Source of the DNA: a bacterium
Lineage (GTDB): Bacteria; Planctomycetota; SZUA-567
NCBI GenBank assembly: GCA_003249795.1
Contig: QKHZ01000261.1
Coordinates: forward strand, 1 to 39,825
Reading direction: 5' to 3'
Length of the DNA: 39,825 nt
The stretch's first letter is position 1; every line of letters begins with the position of its first letter. The position numbers and the translations under genes are program-made. Of this stretch, positions 17,350 through 26,323 are shown piece by piece. The notes beneath the pieces are model-generated. The model searched no databases, was not told the origin of the DNA, and saw nothing but the letters and a program-made list of their open reading frames with translations.

Positions 17350-20300
17350 GTGAATAAAAAAGTTTCCGCTATTATTGGTTTACTTATTCTATGCAGTTCG
17401 GGAATGTCCGCGTTTTCGGCTGAAATCGCAGGCTTGCCCGATCCGGTTCCATTTGCCATGCCTGTGAAGACAGCGCGTCAGAACCCTGTCTTCACCACCG
17501 GAGCGTTTCCATGGACAGGAAAAGACGGAAAGACAACGATCTATCAGCAGGCCAGTTTTGTTGTCGGCAACAAGGCTGTGTGCGTGCGGAAGGTGAACGG
17601 AAAAGATGACCCGCGATTTGATCACATGATCTCGATCCTGATCGATAACAAAGAAGTCGGCACGATTGTATTCTGGGGCGCTTATGAAAAAGACATGTTC
17701 GGTTATCCGTTCCCTCCGATTGATGACGATCCGGCAACCATTCTGATTGACAAAGAAAAGCAGACGATCACTTATCGCAAGCCTTATTTTACGCCCGACT
17801 GCGCGAAGGCTGTTTTCACATACACACTGCGCGGGTTAGATGACAGCCGGGTTGAGTTGTCGTGGGACGTGGGCGTTACTTCAGAAACCATCGCTTCCGT
17901 CCGGTCAACATATGCGTTAAACGTCTATCCTTGGATCGGTTTGAAGGAGAGCTACCGGCAGAAGAAAGTAGTCTTCGGCAGCGACACGCTGCAACCCGCA
18001 CCGTTGGCGAAGATTTCAGGAAAAAATACTGTCGTTACAGTGATCTGCGGAGATTTAGTCTATGCTGCGGATAATCCGGTAGAAGGCTATACGCTTGAGA
18101 TGAATGGCCTCGACGGGCAGGTTACTGAAGCGACTGGGTATGACGGGCGGCTGGGAATCACTTGTCGTTACGGCGCTGTCAAGAACGCGCCGAAAGGTTC
18201 GATTGTGATTGATCTGGGCGAGGCTGGAATGAGTGCAACCGATCTTCCTCCCGTTGTCGGCGGAATCGATTTCTGGAAAGTCGACGGGACTCATGTGCCT
18301 CTGCCCGCAGTGCGCAATCGGATGCCGAATCCGAGTTTTGAGCAGGGGATGCACTACTGGCGTTGGGTCGGCGGCGGTGCATATTACCAGCCGTCTGATG
18401 TTCTACGTTATGGGATTGTCAAGCAGGGGATGTTCGGCCAGAACGCGCTGATCCTGCGCGATACGCAGCCCGGATCTCCTTCAATCAAGAGCTTTCCGAT
18501 TTCGCTTGAAAACGGCGAAACCTATACACTAAGTTTTTATGCAAAAGCGGATCGAAACTGCCCACTGACTGTTGCGCTTGCCAGTGCCAGCCACGGCGGA
18601 AAGTTCCGCGGAAAGTACGGTGTCGTTTTCGGCGACAGCTGGACGCCTGAATCGACATTTAACATTACTACGGAGTGGAAACGGTATTCGCGCACGTTTG
18701 TCATGGATACCGGTGGCGTGCAGGTTGTCGTCGGCGGGAATTCGAATACGCTTCTGGATGGATTACAGATCGAAGAAGGCAGCGAGCCGACTGAATTTGT
18801 CGCACCGACGCTGGACGGCGAATTTATCACAGCCGATCCGGACAATGCGATTGTCAAAGGGCAACCGATTCAGGGTGCGCTTCGTATTACCGGAAAAGCT
18901 GGTGCGAAGGGGGCTGTGTCGATTGTCGTGATGAACACCTTCCGCGAAACCGTCGCGCAGCAGACGATTGCCGTCACGCTTTCCGATTCCGGCGTTTCGA
19001 CGTTCCCTGTTGCGATTGATGAAGAGAAGATTGGCGAAGGAGTTTTTGTCGTACAAGCGACATATACGCCTGATGATGAAGCGGGGTATGTAGACTATTA
19101 CCGCTTCTCTGTGATGACTCCGCTTGAGAACCGACACGCGACTAAAGACGTGTTCGGAACCATTCTCGGCAATACCCACAGGATCAATCGGGGCGAAGAC
19201 CTTGCGCGGAAACTGATGGAGTGGGGCTTTGGTTCCACCAGTTGGGGGATTCATTATTTCGATCCGGCACAGGGGATGATTCCGCATTATACCGAGCAGG
19301 AGAAACGTTACCGTTTTTCGAATTTCTTCATGACTGCGATGCCGGTCTATGGTAAGGATGCTGATCTGTTGGCGGGGTACAAAGACTGGAAAGAAATTAC
19401 GCCGGAGCTGGAAAAGAGGATTGAAGAAGCGGCGTACAATAAAGTCAAGTCATACGATCCAGATCATTTTTATTCGTGGTGTTTTGGTAATGAAGAAGAA
19501 AGCGCGTATCTTCCCGGCAACAAAATGTTTGATGAATATTTCAAGGCACAGGCCGCGACCGCGCGCGGAGTCAAACGGGCAAACCCGAAAGCGATTGTTT
19601 CGCCGACCAACGGGACCAGTGGCTATAGCCGGTTGCGCGGGTATGATGCAATCGAAGGGTATCTGGCCGCCGCGCAGCGTCACGGTTTCAAATACGATGC
19701 CGTCTCCGTTCATCCATATGGAAATACGGATAAAGGCCGGCTGAGCAAGAACGATTTGGACGAAGAAACGGCGCGACTGATCGAGCAGATGAAGCGGTAT
19801 GGCTATGGTGAAGAGACACCGATCTACTTTACCGAGTTGTTTAATATTCCGGAGACATATATCCCGCAATGGGGGGCAGGAGGGGCGTATGACTATTACG
19901 ATGCCGGGAAACCGACATATGACTTCGGAAATCGTGAGTTCATACATGCCGCAACTGCTGCACGGATCTGGATCATTGTGCTCAAATACTGGCCGCGCGT
20001 CAAGTCGACCAATATCTGGTGCTCAATGCCGTTTCTGGATTTTAACCTGACGCCGCTGGTCTTGTGCAAGGCGGCAAATACGTTGGGACATCATCTTCCT
20101 GACGTCAGTTATATTGCCGATATCAAACCCGCCGCGAATATCCGCGGATATGCGTTTAAGCTGAAGACGGATGATACCGGTGTCTCTGCGCTTTGGTGCA
20201 TTGATCGTGATGTCGAAAACGGTTTGCGAAAGGGGCCTGTTGTGCAGGTGAAGTTCGGACAGCCTGTTGAGTTCTATGATCTGATGGGCAACCGTCGTGA

Positions 20301-21381
20301 TGTAGTCGCAGACTCAAACGGCATAACTGCAGTCCAATTAACTCCGGCGCCGCTGCTGATTCATGCCAAAGATGCGTCGAAACTCGCGACGGCACTGCAG
20401 ACGATTGAAAGCGATGACTGCACGACGACATTGTCGATTTCCATTCCGCCAGCCGTTGATGGTCACATCAAGGCGCGTGTACAGAATATGACGGCGCGTG
20501 AGCAGAGCGGTGTGATGGAGATCTGCGACAGTCGCCTTTCGTATACGATTCAGCCGGAAGAGGTTGGGATGTTTGAAATCCCTGGGCAGACGCAATCGGT
20601 TGAGTTCGGAAAAATGTATCGGTGGAACCAGTCGTATAAACTGATCTCGTCCAAAGGAAACGTGCTGGAGAGAGAGTGGGAAATGGATTATTTCTATGTT
20701 CCGAAAACCAGCGGCATGCCGGACTGGAAAACAATTCCTTCCATCAACATCACCAACCGGTATGTGAATAAGTCGTATAAAGGAAGCCTTCCTGCGGGTG
20801 ATCAGAGTGCATTGTATAAGATGGCGTGGGATGAAGAAAATCTTTATCTTCACGTAGAAGCCAAGGACGATAACTTTGTCCTCTCGCCGGAACTCTGGCA
20901 GAAACCCAAGGCCGACCAGAGCCTGTATCTGCACGACGGATGTCTGGAAGTGTATTTCGATACCGGTGCAGACGGCCGAACTAATCATGAAAAGACATAC
21001 GACAACAATGACTATCGCTATGATTTTTCCATCGGCAAAAACGGGCAGTCCGGTCCTGGGATGGTGTACCGTTTGCGCGAGGTTTATCACCAACTGGCAG
21101 ATGGTGTGAATATGGCGTCCAAAGAAGAAGCCGCGAAAATGATCAAGTGCGATTTCGAGCGAACTGAAGGTGGTTATGCCTATACGATTGTTTTCGGTAA
21201 ACGCTATCTGGAGCCAATTGTTCTGCGCAAGGGATTTGTCAGCGGCTTTGCACTGTATCTGCACGATAAGGATAATGCCGATGAGGTCGGATGTCCCAAG
21301 GGATTGTCCTTGGCGTCGGAGCCGGGAAGCCACTGCGACTATAAACCGTTCTTGTGGCCGCTGATGATTTTGTCGGAATAG
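17350..21381 (+). CDS. Large secreted GH-A-like glycoside hydrolase with carbohydrate-binding domains
   Basis: A 1343-aa protein. The GTG start has AAGGAG 6 nt upstream and is followed by a clear signal peptide (KKVSAIIGLLILCSSGMSAFSA). After a beta-rich N-terminal region, residues 325-485 resemble a CBM4/9 jelly roll (NPSFEQGMHYW, ENGETYTLSFYAKA, LLDGLQIEEGSEPTEF). Residues 600-910 look like a clan GH-A TIM barrel with candidate acid/base E715 in FGNEEES and nucleophile E829 in IYFTELF. The C-terminal 220 residues resemble CBM9 (MAWDEENLYLHVEAKDDNF, DGCLEVYFDTGADG). The exact family and substrate are unknown; GH39/GH5-like enzymes are nearest in motif style. It follows fusion A on the same strand and probably shares its transcript. 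Confidence 0.75.
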   Translation: MNKKVSAIIGLLILCSSGMSAFSAEIAGLPDPVPFAMPVKTARQNPVFTTGAFPWTGKDGKTTIYQQASFVVGNKAVCVRKVNGKDDPRFDHMISILIDNKEVGTIVFWGAYEKDMFGYPFPPIDDDPATILIDKEKQTITYRKPYFTPDCAKAVFTYTLRGLDDSRVELSWDVGVTSETIASVRSTYALNVYPWIGLKESYRQKKVVFGSDTLQPAPLAKISGKNTVVTVICGDLVYAADNPVEGYTLEMNGLDGQVTEATGYDGRLGITCRYGAVKNAPKGSIVIDLGEAGMSATDLPPVVGGIDFWKVDGTHVPLPAVRNRMPNPSFEQGMHYWRWVGGGAYYQPSDVLRYGIVKQGMFGQNALILRDTQPGSPSIKSFPISLENGETYTLSFYAKADRNCPLTVALASASHGGKFRGKYGVVFGDSWTPESTFNITTEWKRYSRTFVMDTGGVQVVVGGNSNTLLDGLQIEEGSEPTEFVAPTLDGEFITADPDNAIVKGQPIQGALRITGKAGAKGAVSIVVMNTFRETVAQQTIAVTLSDSGVSTFPVAIDEEKIGEGVFVVQATYTPDDEAGYVDYYRFSVMTPLENRHATKDVFGTILGNTHRINRGEDLARKLMEWGFGSTSWGIHYFDPAQGMIPHYTEQEKRYRFSNFFMTAMPVYGKDADLLAGYKDWKEITPELEKRIEEAAYNKVKSYDPDHFYSWCFGNEEESAYLPGNKMFDEYFKAQAATARGVKRANPKAIVSPTNGTSGYSRLRGYDAIEGYLAAAQRHGFKYDAVSVHPYGNTDKGRLSKNDLDEETARLIEQMKRYGYGEETPIYFTELFNIPETYIPQWGAGGAYDYYDAGKPTYDFGNREFIHAATAARIWIIVLKYWPRVKSTNIWCSMPFLDFNLTPLVLCKAANTLGHHLPDVSYIADIKPAANIRGYAFKLKTDDTGVSALWCIDRDVENGLRKGPVVQVKFGQPVEFYDLMGNRRDVVADSNGITAVQLTPAPLLIHAKDASKLATALQTIESDDCTTTLSISIPPAVDGHIKARVQNMTAREQSGVMEICDSRLSYTIQPEEVGMFEIPGQTQSVEFGKMYRWNQSYKLISSKGNVLEREWEMDYFYVPKTSGMPDWKTIPSINITNRYVNKSYKGSLPAGDQSALYKMAWDEENLYLHVEAKDDNFVLSPELWQKPKADQSLYLHDGCLEVYFDTGADGRTNHEKTYDNNDYRYDFSIGKNGQSGPGMVYRLREVYHQLADGVNMASKEEAAKMIKCDFERTEGGYAYTIVFGKRYLEPIVLRKGFVSGFALYLHDKDNADEVGCPKGLSLASEPGSHCDYKPFLWPLMILSE

Positions 21382-21444
21382 CTGAATTTGCGTGGGATTC
21401 GTCGTCGTGTCCGGCGCTGAATCCTTCAACTGGCGATCATATAA

Positions 21445-21472
21445 AACCGGGGCTCAACGCTGAGTCCCGGTT
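21445..21472 (-). terminator. Hairpin between convergent enzyme operons
   Basis: A 12-bp stem (21445-21456 with 21461-21472, one wobble) with a 4-nt loop lies between the ends of the 1343-aa enzyme gene and the GH106-like gene. On the minus strand TTTTAT overlaps and follows the stem; on the plus strand TTAAATATT follows. It probably acts in both directions. Confidence 0.6.
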
Positions 21473-21515
21473 AAATATTGCATTGTGATTGCAGGATTGA
21501 TTATTTGCGTTCTAT

Positions 21516-24242
21516 TCAGGAAATGGTTACCGGGCCGAACAGTCCGGCATCGAGATCCTCGTCTGAAGGCTGTTTTGGCCATCTCCATTGGTGTTTCTCA
21601 TATTGCGTGACGGCATTGAGAAGAATGTTTCCGACTTTGATTTCGATCCGGTTTGTTCCGCTGTTCAGGAACTTTCCAATTTCGAACCGGAACGGAGGCC
21701 ATAGCCGCACACCGGCATCCTGCCCGTTAATCCTGACTTCAGCCATATGCTTAACATCGCCAAGATCAAGAATTTCTTTTCCGGTGACCTGATCGAGCGC
21801 GACGTCTTTACTGTAATCAACAAAGCCGGAGAACTGTTTCAAATCCCATTTCAGCCACGATTCAAGCGGACGTGATTCTGTGCCCTCAATCAACCATTCC
21901 GGTGCCGCCAGTTTGTGCTGTGCCTGATCAGGCTGGTCATTTTTATCAACACTGACCTGCCATGTTCCGTTAATCGCAAGCGGATGTCCGTTGCTGTTTG
22001 CGTTCAGGTTAAGCGATGGCGCTTCCGGTGCTGATTGTTCGGAAGAGAGGACAAGCCAGATCCCTTCGTAAGGATTAAATGTGAGTTTGACATGCAACTG
22101 ATTGTCTTGAAGGTATTCAGATGCGGCTTGTGTGACGCTGCCGTCTTCGCAGTTCCAGATTGCCGCGTAGCGGTTGGCAGTTGCGATTGTGAGGGATGTT
22201 GAAACCTCAGTCGGTTCATTGTTTGCAAGCCAGATAAAATCGCGGTTGCCAATCATGCGTCGTGATGCGATCAGATTTGCCCCGTCATTTTCAACCATTA
22301 CGCATGGGACGAGTCCGGCTGATTTTGACTCGATCAGCGGTTTTAACCCGCCTTCTGCTTTGATAAAGCCAACTGAAGTTTGCAGGTCTGTCATCAGTTG
22401 CTGCAACTGTGGGTTGTCGGCTCCGTGTTCAATCGATGAATCGGGCAGGTTTCCGAGTGCGTAAACGGTGCCGCCGGATTGCGTGAAGTTTACAATCGTT
22501 TTTGCTGTTTTCAAACCGATGATTTTCAACGGCGGCAAGATCAATGTGGTAAACTCGAACGCGCCGTATTTTAATGTCCCGTTCTCTGTGGCCGTCATCT
22601 GATCCAGATAGTGGCTGTCGGCGACAAGGGTCTCGATTCGGGCGCGATAAAGATCCTGGAAGGCTTCCGTGTATGCGTGTTCGATCGCTTCGATTTGATT
22701 TGAATGGGTAACGCCAATCTCCTCGGCCGAAGCCCAGACGGTTGCCGATTTTTTTTGCGTGTCAAAAAACGAATCGCCGACAAGGGCAGACACGCTTTCA
22801 AGCGGATTGAACAGAAGGACATTCGCGTTCAGCCGTCCGTGGTCGTTGACATAACTTGCGCGCCGCACAAAGTCGGTCCATAAATGGAAGTGCCGCCAAT
22901 AGGGATTGCTGTCGTAGAAATCCGGCGGATAGCTCGTGTTTGCCAGCACGCGGTTTGAGTTGATCCCGTGCGGAACCATCTGGGTGATGCCCATGGCGAC
23001 GGCGGAGTTGGCGCCGGCTTTCAGTTCATTCGGCGTGACGTCCCAACCGATGATGCCGAATGCTTCACACATCATCTGGCGTCCCTCAAATTCACAGACC
23101 GATTGTGTTTCCTTGAAATAACGAGGGTCGTGGATCGTCTTGAACAGGGCATCGGTTCCTGGAAGCGAGAACTCACGCTGCATCAGCATGAAGTTGCCGA
23201 CGCGGGTGGCTTGCTCGAACAGGTCTTCTTCCCAAAAATGGCAGGTTGAATACATGTTCCGCTGCTGGCACCATTGATCCAGAGGTTTGAATACGCATGC
23301 GGAGTAAACCCGGGCTACTGCATCAAACCAGTCGCGGCGTGCTTTTGGCCAAAGGCCTTCGGTGTCTTCTTCGATCATCAGAGGAAGTCGTAAGCGGATG
23401 TCAGCGCCGGTTTGCTTCTGATATTCTTCTGCCAGATCTTCCGACCAGGCCATCTTGTAGCCCCAGAAACCTTCCAGATCGAAAAAGACGCCTTTCATTG
23501 TTTTGCTGAAGTCGGCGGAAAAGAGCTGTTCGTATTTTTTGTTTTCAAGTTTCAGCCACGGTTCTGCAAGACGCTTGTCGAGGAAGTTGATCTTGTACTG
23601 CGACGGAACGTCGTGCGTGGTCGTAAACGAGAAGACGCGCCAGTCTGCCGATGCCGGCGCAGTCCATGAAAACGAACTGCCTTCTCCAATCTGTCCGAGC
23701 GTGGACGAGCGCAGCTTTCCGTTTTCATTAACTTCGCAGGCGATCGTAAAGATCGATTCCGGTAGCGTTGCGGACTGGCCTGCCTTGACGGTCTGAATGT
23801 TGTAATTCAGCGTCGTCGCTTTTAACTCGGGATGCGGTTCTGGTAGAGAGCCGCCGACTTCAAACTTCGGAAACTCCGGATGGTCGGGCAGCATGTATTT
23901 GTCCGGAAAACACGGGTCGCCCATTGTATAGGTCACAAATGTTCCGTTGTCGCGTGCAGCCTCAACCGATGCGCTGAAGCACGTATACCAGTCGTCCGAG
24001 AGCCAGAATGGTTCTCCTGCTTTATAGTGCCGTGCGTGGATATAGCCGGGATTCAATCCCTGCCGACTCATTTCCTTTGCCATCTCTGCAAAATGTTTCG
24101 GTTTTTTGATCTCATCCGGTTTGTTCCAGAACCAGAATGTATGCGGCGCGTAAAACATATCGGGATTGTTAAAGTTCTGATCGGGCGAGAGAATCTCTGC
24201 GTTCTGTGCAGCACCGGTTTTGCGTGAAAATACTTGCGACAT
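21516..24242 (-). CDS. GH106-like alpha-L-rhamnosidase family protein
   Basis: A 908-aa protein with the GH106-type opening APHTFWFWNKPDEIKKP (residues 32-48) followed by MAKEMSRQGLNPGYIHAR, a large TIM-barrel-like region (GVFFDLEGFWGYKMAWSEDL, ARVYSACVFKPLDQWC) and a C-terminal galactose-binding-like domain (ILDLGDVKHMAEVRINGQ, LWPPFRFEIGKFL, TNRIEIKVGN). Hydrolysis of alpha-L-rhamnosides is the known activity of GH106; distant relatives may differ. Start ATG 24242 has AAAGGA 7 nt upstream. There is no signal peptide, pointing to a cytoplasmic site. It is the last gene of a minus-strand run, 38 nt behind the acetylesterase gene. Confidence 0.75.
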   Translation of the reverse strand: MSQVFSRKTGAAQNAEILSPDQNFNNPDMFYAPHTFWFWNKPDEIKKPKHFAEMAKEMSRQGLNPGYIHARHYKAGEPFWLSDDWYTCFSASVEAARDNGTFVTYTMGDPCFPDKYMLPDHPEFPKFEVGGSLPEPHPELKATTLNYNIQTVKAGQSATLPESIFTIACEVNENGKLRSSTLGQIGEGSSFSWTAPASADWRVFSFTTTHDVPSQYKINFLDKRLAEPWLKLENKKYEQLFSADFSKTMKGVFFDLEGFWGYKMAWSEDLAEEYQKQTGADIRLRLPLMIEEDTEGLWPKARRDWFDAVARVYSACVFKPLDQWCQQRNMYSTCHFWEEDLFEQATRVGNFMLMQREFSLPGTDALFKTIHDPRYFKETQSVCEFEGRQMMCEAFGIIGWDVTPNELKAGANSAVAMGITQMVPHGINSNRVLANTSYPPDFYDSNPYWRHFHLWTDFVRRASYVNDHGRLNANVLLFNPLESVSALVGDSFFDTQKKSATVWASAEEIGVTHSNQIEAIEHAYTEAFQDLYRARIETLVADSHYLDQMTATENGTLKYGAFEFTTLILPPLKIIGLKTAKTIVNFTQSGGTVYALGNLPDSSIEHGADNPQLQQLMTDLQTSVGFIKAEGGLKPLIESKSAGLVPCVMVENDGANLIASRRMIGNRDFIWLANNEPTEVSTSLTIATANRYAAIWNCEDGSVTQAASEYLQDNQLHVKLTFNPYEGIWLVLSSEQSAPEAPSLNLNANSNGHPLAINGTWQVSVDKNDQPDQAQHKLAAPEWLIEGTESRPLESWLKWDLKQFSGFVDYSKDVALDQVTGKEILDLGDVKHMAEVRINGQDAGVRLWPPFRFEIGKFLNSGTNRIEIKVGNILLNAVTQYEKHQWRWPKQPSDEDLDAGLFGPVTIS

Positions 24243-24280
24243 GGCGACGTCCTTTTTTGTTCAGACAGATTATTTTTGGA

Positions 24281-26203
24281 TTACTTCCAGTCGTCGGTAC
24301 GGAATGGTGAAGCGGGAAGGCCTGCTTTGTTGTACAGGTTGCAGCCGTCAGGATTCTGGTCAAACGCGTAACGCACGGCAACAGGTTGTTCAACTTCAGG
24401 AGATGAAACGAGAACCGTCTGCCCGTCAATCAACGCATCTGCCCAGTGCCATTTCCGGTCGGTTCCTGCGACAGCGAACTGTTGTAGCGTTCCGCCTTTG
24501 ACTTTCTGAACCGGTTGTCGGCCGTTTTTCGATCCAACCATCAGCCCGTTTTCTGCATGATCAAACAGGATCCTGATCTTTGATCCTTCAGTTTTCATTT
24601 CGCGGTAGATCGGCCCCGAGTACTCAACCGTTTTGCCATATGTTTTTGCCAATGCCCAAAGTAAAAGCCGGTTGGCGACGTCTTCCTTGTTTTTCGGGTG
24701 GATGTTGTCGGTTTCGCCGATGTCGATGGTTACGGCAAGTCCCGTGTTCTGAATCTTTTTAAGAACCCGCAACTGTGCATCGCGGATTTGTGCAAATCCA
24801 GCGCCGCGTGCGGGTATATCGCTGATCTTGTCCGTGTTCGCCAGCTGTACCAGATAATATGGAAGGGTTTGGTCGTCCCACTGGCTGCGCCAGTTCTCAA
24901 GCAGCGTTTTAGTTTTTTCAAAGTACATTTCATTTTCAGGTGCGTTCGAGCAACCCTGATACCACAGAAATCCTCTGGCTGAATACGGCATGACGGGTCT
25001 TAGCCAATAGTGGTACAACTCGTCCGGAGCCTGATTGTTTATATATCCGTCAAAGCCGAACTCCGGAGAAAATTTCCAGTCGCCTGCAAGCGGAATGATT
25101 TTTGACGGATCGTCTTTCTGCACCAGCATATAATCTTTAGCATCGCCGGGGAAGCCTCCGCCGAAGCACCATGAGTACGCACGGATCGCGATCTTGTTCA
25201 GGCCGGTTTTTACCAGTTCTGCGCCGATGGTGTATGCGCGCGGTTTGTTGTAAAACTTGTGGCTGAAGTTGCCGCCGGTCTTGCCGATTTTCCGGCCGTT
25301 AAAATAAGTGATGTCTTCCTTGTCGACTCCGGGTAGCATCAACACAAGGTCCTTGCCGGCCCACTCCTCCGGCAGCGAAAGATCAATGCGGAACCAGACT
25401 GCGCCGTGATCGGCGTATTTTGTTTTCCCTCCGACCCAAATGCCGGGGACTGGCATTTCTATCCAGCCGTCGGTTGACACTTCGGCATATTGTGACACCG
25501 TTTGTTCGTCAGGTTCTGCAATATACTTTGGGGCGAAGATAATGGACTCGGCGTTGGCATCTTCTGTTGTGCCGATCCATGATTCGATCCGGCTTCCTCC
25601 CCACGCAGAAACGATGATACCTACCGGTACGCCAAGAGTATGATGAAGTTTGGTTCCATACCATCCGGCGACTGCGGAGAATTGCCCGATGTTTTCTGCA
25701 GTGCTGCTTACCCAGGCCATATCTGGGACCTGATAGAAACGAACCTGCGAGGATGATGCGCTGTTTGTCTGGTTGAAATCGTCGATCTGTTTTTGGTCGA
25801 TATTCTCGAACTTCCATTCCATATTGGATTGGCCAGAGCAGATCCAGACTTCACCGATCAGGATATCATCAAGTTGGATGGTCTCTCCTGTTGTCTGGTT
25901 TTGAATGGTAAGGGTGTATGGTCCGCTGGCATTCATCGGGGGAAGGTACAGGCGGAAATAGCCGTCACTCTGTGCAGACGATTTTGCCTGATTACCGCCG
26001 AGTTTCGCGCTGATTACGTCGTTGGGGTTGGCAAGCCCCCAGACGGCGATCTTTTTTTGCTGCTGCAGCACGGCATGATTGACAAACGGCGATCCCAAAA
26101 TCATTTTTGCGCCTTTCCGTACCTTTATTTCCTGCGTGCATGCCAGTTTACAAAGAAACAGCATAAAGAAAAGAATGAAAATATGTCTCATCGTCTTATA
26201 CAT
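24281..26203 (-). CDS. Sialate O-acetylesterase-family carbohydrate esterase
   Basis: A 640-aa SGNH-fold esterase. A signal peptide is present (IFILFFMLFLCKLACTQE). Block I is EVWICSGQSNMEW with catalytic Ser126. An inserted beta-sandwich region (GKDLVLMLPGVDKEDITYFNG) follows, then the FLWYQGCSNAPE block and the terminal Asp-His pair in DIGETDNIHPKNKED. The family removes acetyl groups from sialic acids or, in many environmental relatives, from other acetylated glycans; the latter fits this locus. The start has GAGG 11 nt upstream, and an alternative ATG four codons later is possible. Gaps of 120 nt from the GH38-like gene and 38 nt to the GH106-like gene suggest one transcript. It appears to be the only member of the three with an export signal. 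Confidence 0.88.
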   Translation of the reverse strand: MYKTMRHIFILFFMLFLCKLACTQEIKVRKGAKMILGSPFVNHAVLQQQKKIAVWGLANPNDVISAKLGGNQAKSSAQSDGYFRLYLPPMNASGPYTLTIQNQTTGETIQLDDILIGEVWICSGQSNMEWKFENIDQKQIDDFNQTNSASSSQVRFYQVPDMAWVSSTAENIGQFSAVAGWYGTKLHHTLGVPVGIIVSAWGGSRIESWIGTTEDANAESIIFAPKYIAEPDEQTVSQYAEVSTDGWIEMPVPGIWVGGKTKYADHGAVWFRIDLSLPEEWAGKDLVLMLPGVDKEDITYFNGRKIGKTGGNFSHKFYNKPRAYTIGAELVKTGLNKIAIRAYSWCFGGGFPGDAKDYMLVQKDDPSKIIPLAGDWKFSPEFGFDGYINNQAPDELYHYWLRPVMPYSARGFLWYQGCSNAPENEMYFEKTKTLLENWRSQWDDQTLPYYLVQLANTDKISDIPARGAGFAQIRDAQLRVLKKIQNTGLAVTIDIGETDNIHPKNKEDVANRLLLWALAKTYGKTVEYSGPIYREMKTEGSKIRILFDHAENGLMVGSKNGRQPVQKVKGGTLQQFAVAGTDRKWHWADALIDGQTVLVSSPEVEQPVAVRYAFDQNPDGCNLYNKAGLPASPFRTDDWK

Positions 26204-26323
26204 AACGCGTTGTCCTCGCAGATATTGATTGAGTCATCTTAGCTGACAAAGCGTTGGGGGAAAAGTAAGTTTCCACCCAAAGCTAAAAAAGGACAAGAAA
26301 AAGTGCATAAAAACGTGCGCTCA

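Noticed and set aside
24955-24990. WYQGCSN in place of WYQGESN in the acetylesterase as a lost catalytic residue
   Set aside because: This variant is common in the family as I know it, and the catalytic Ser and the Asp-His pair are intact.
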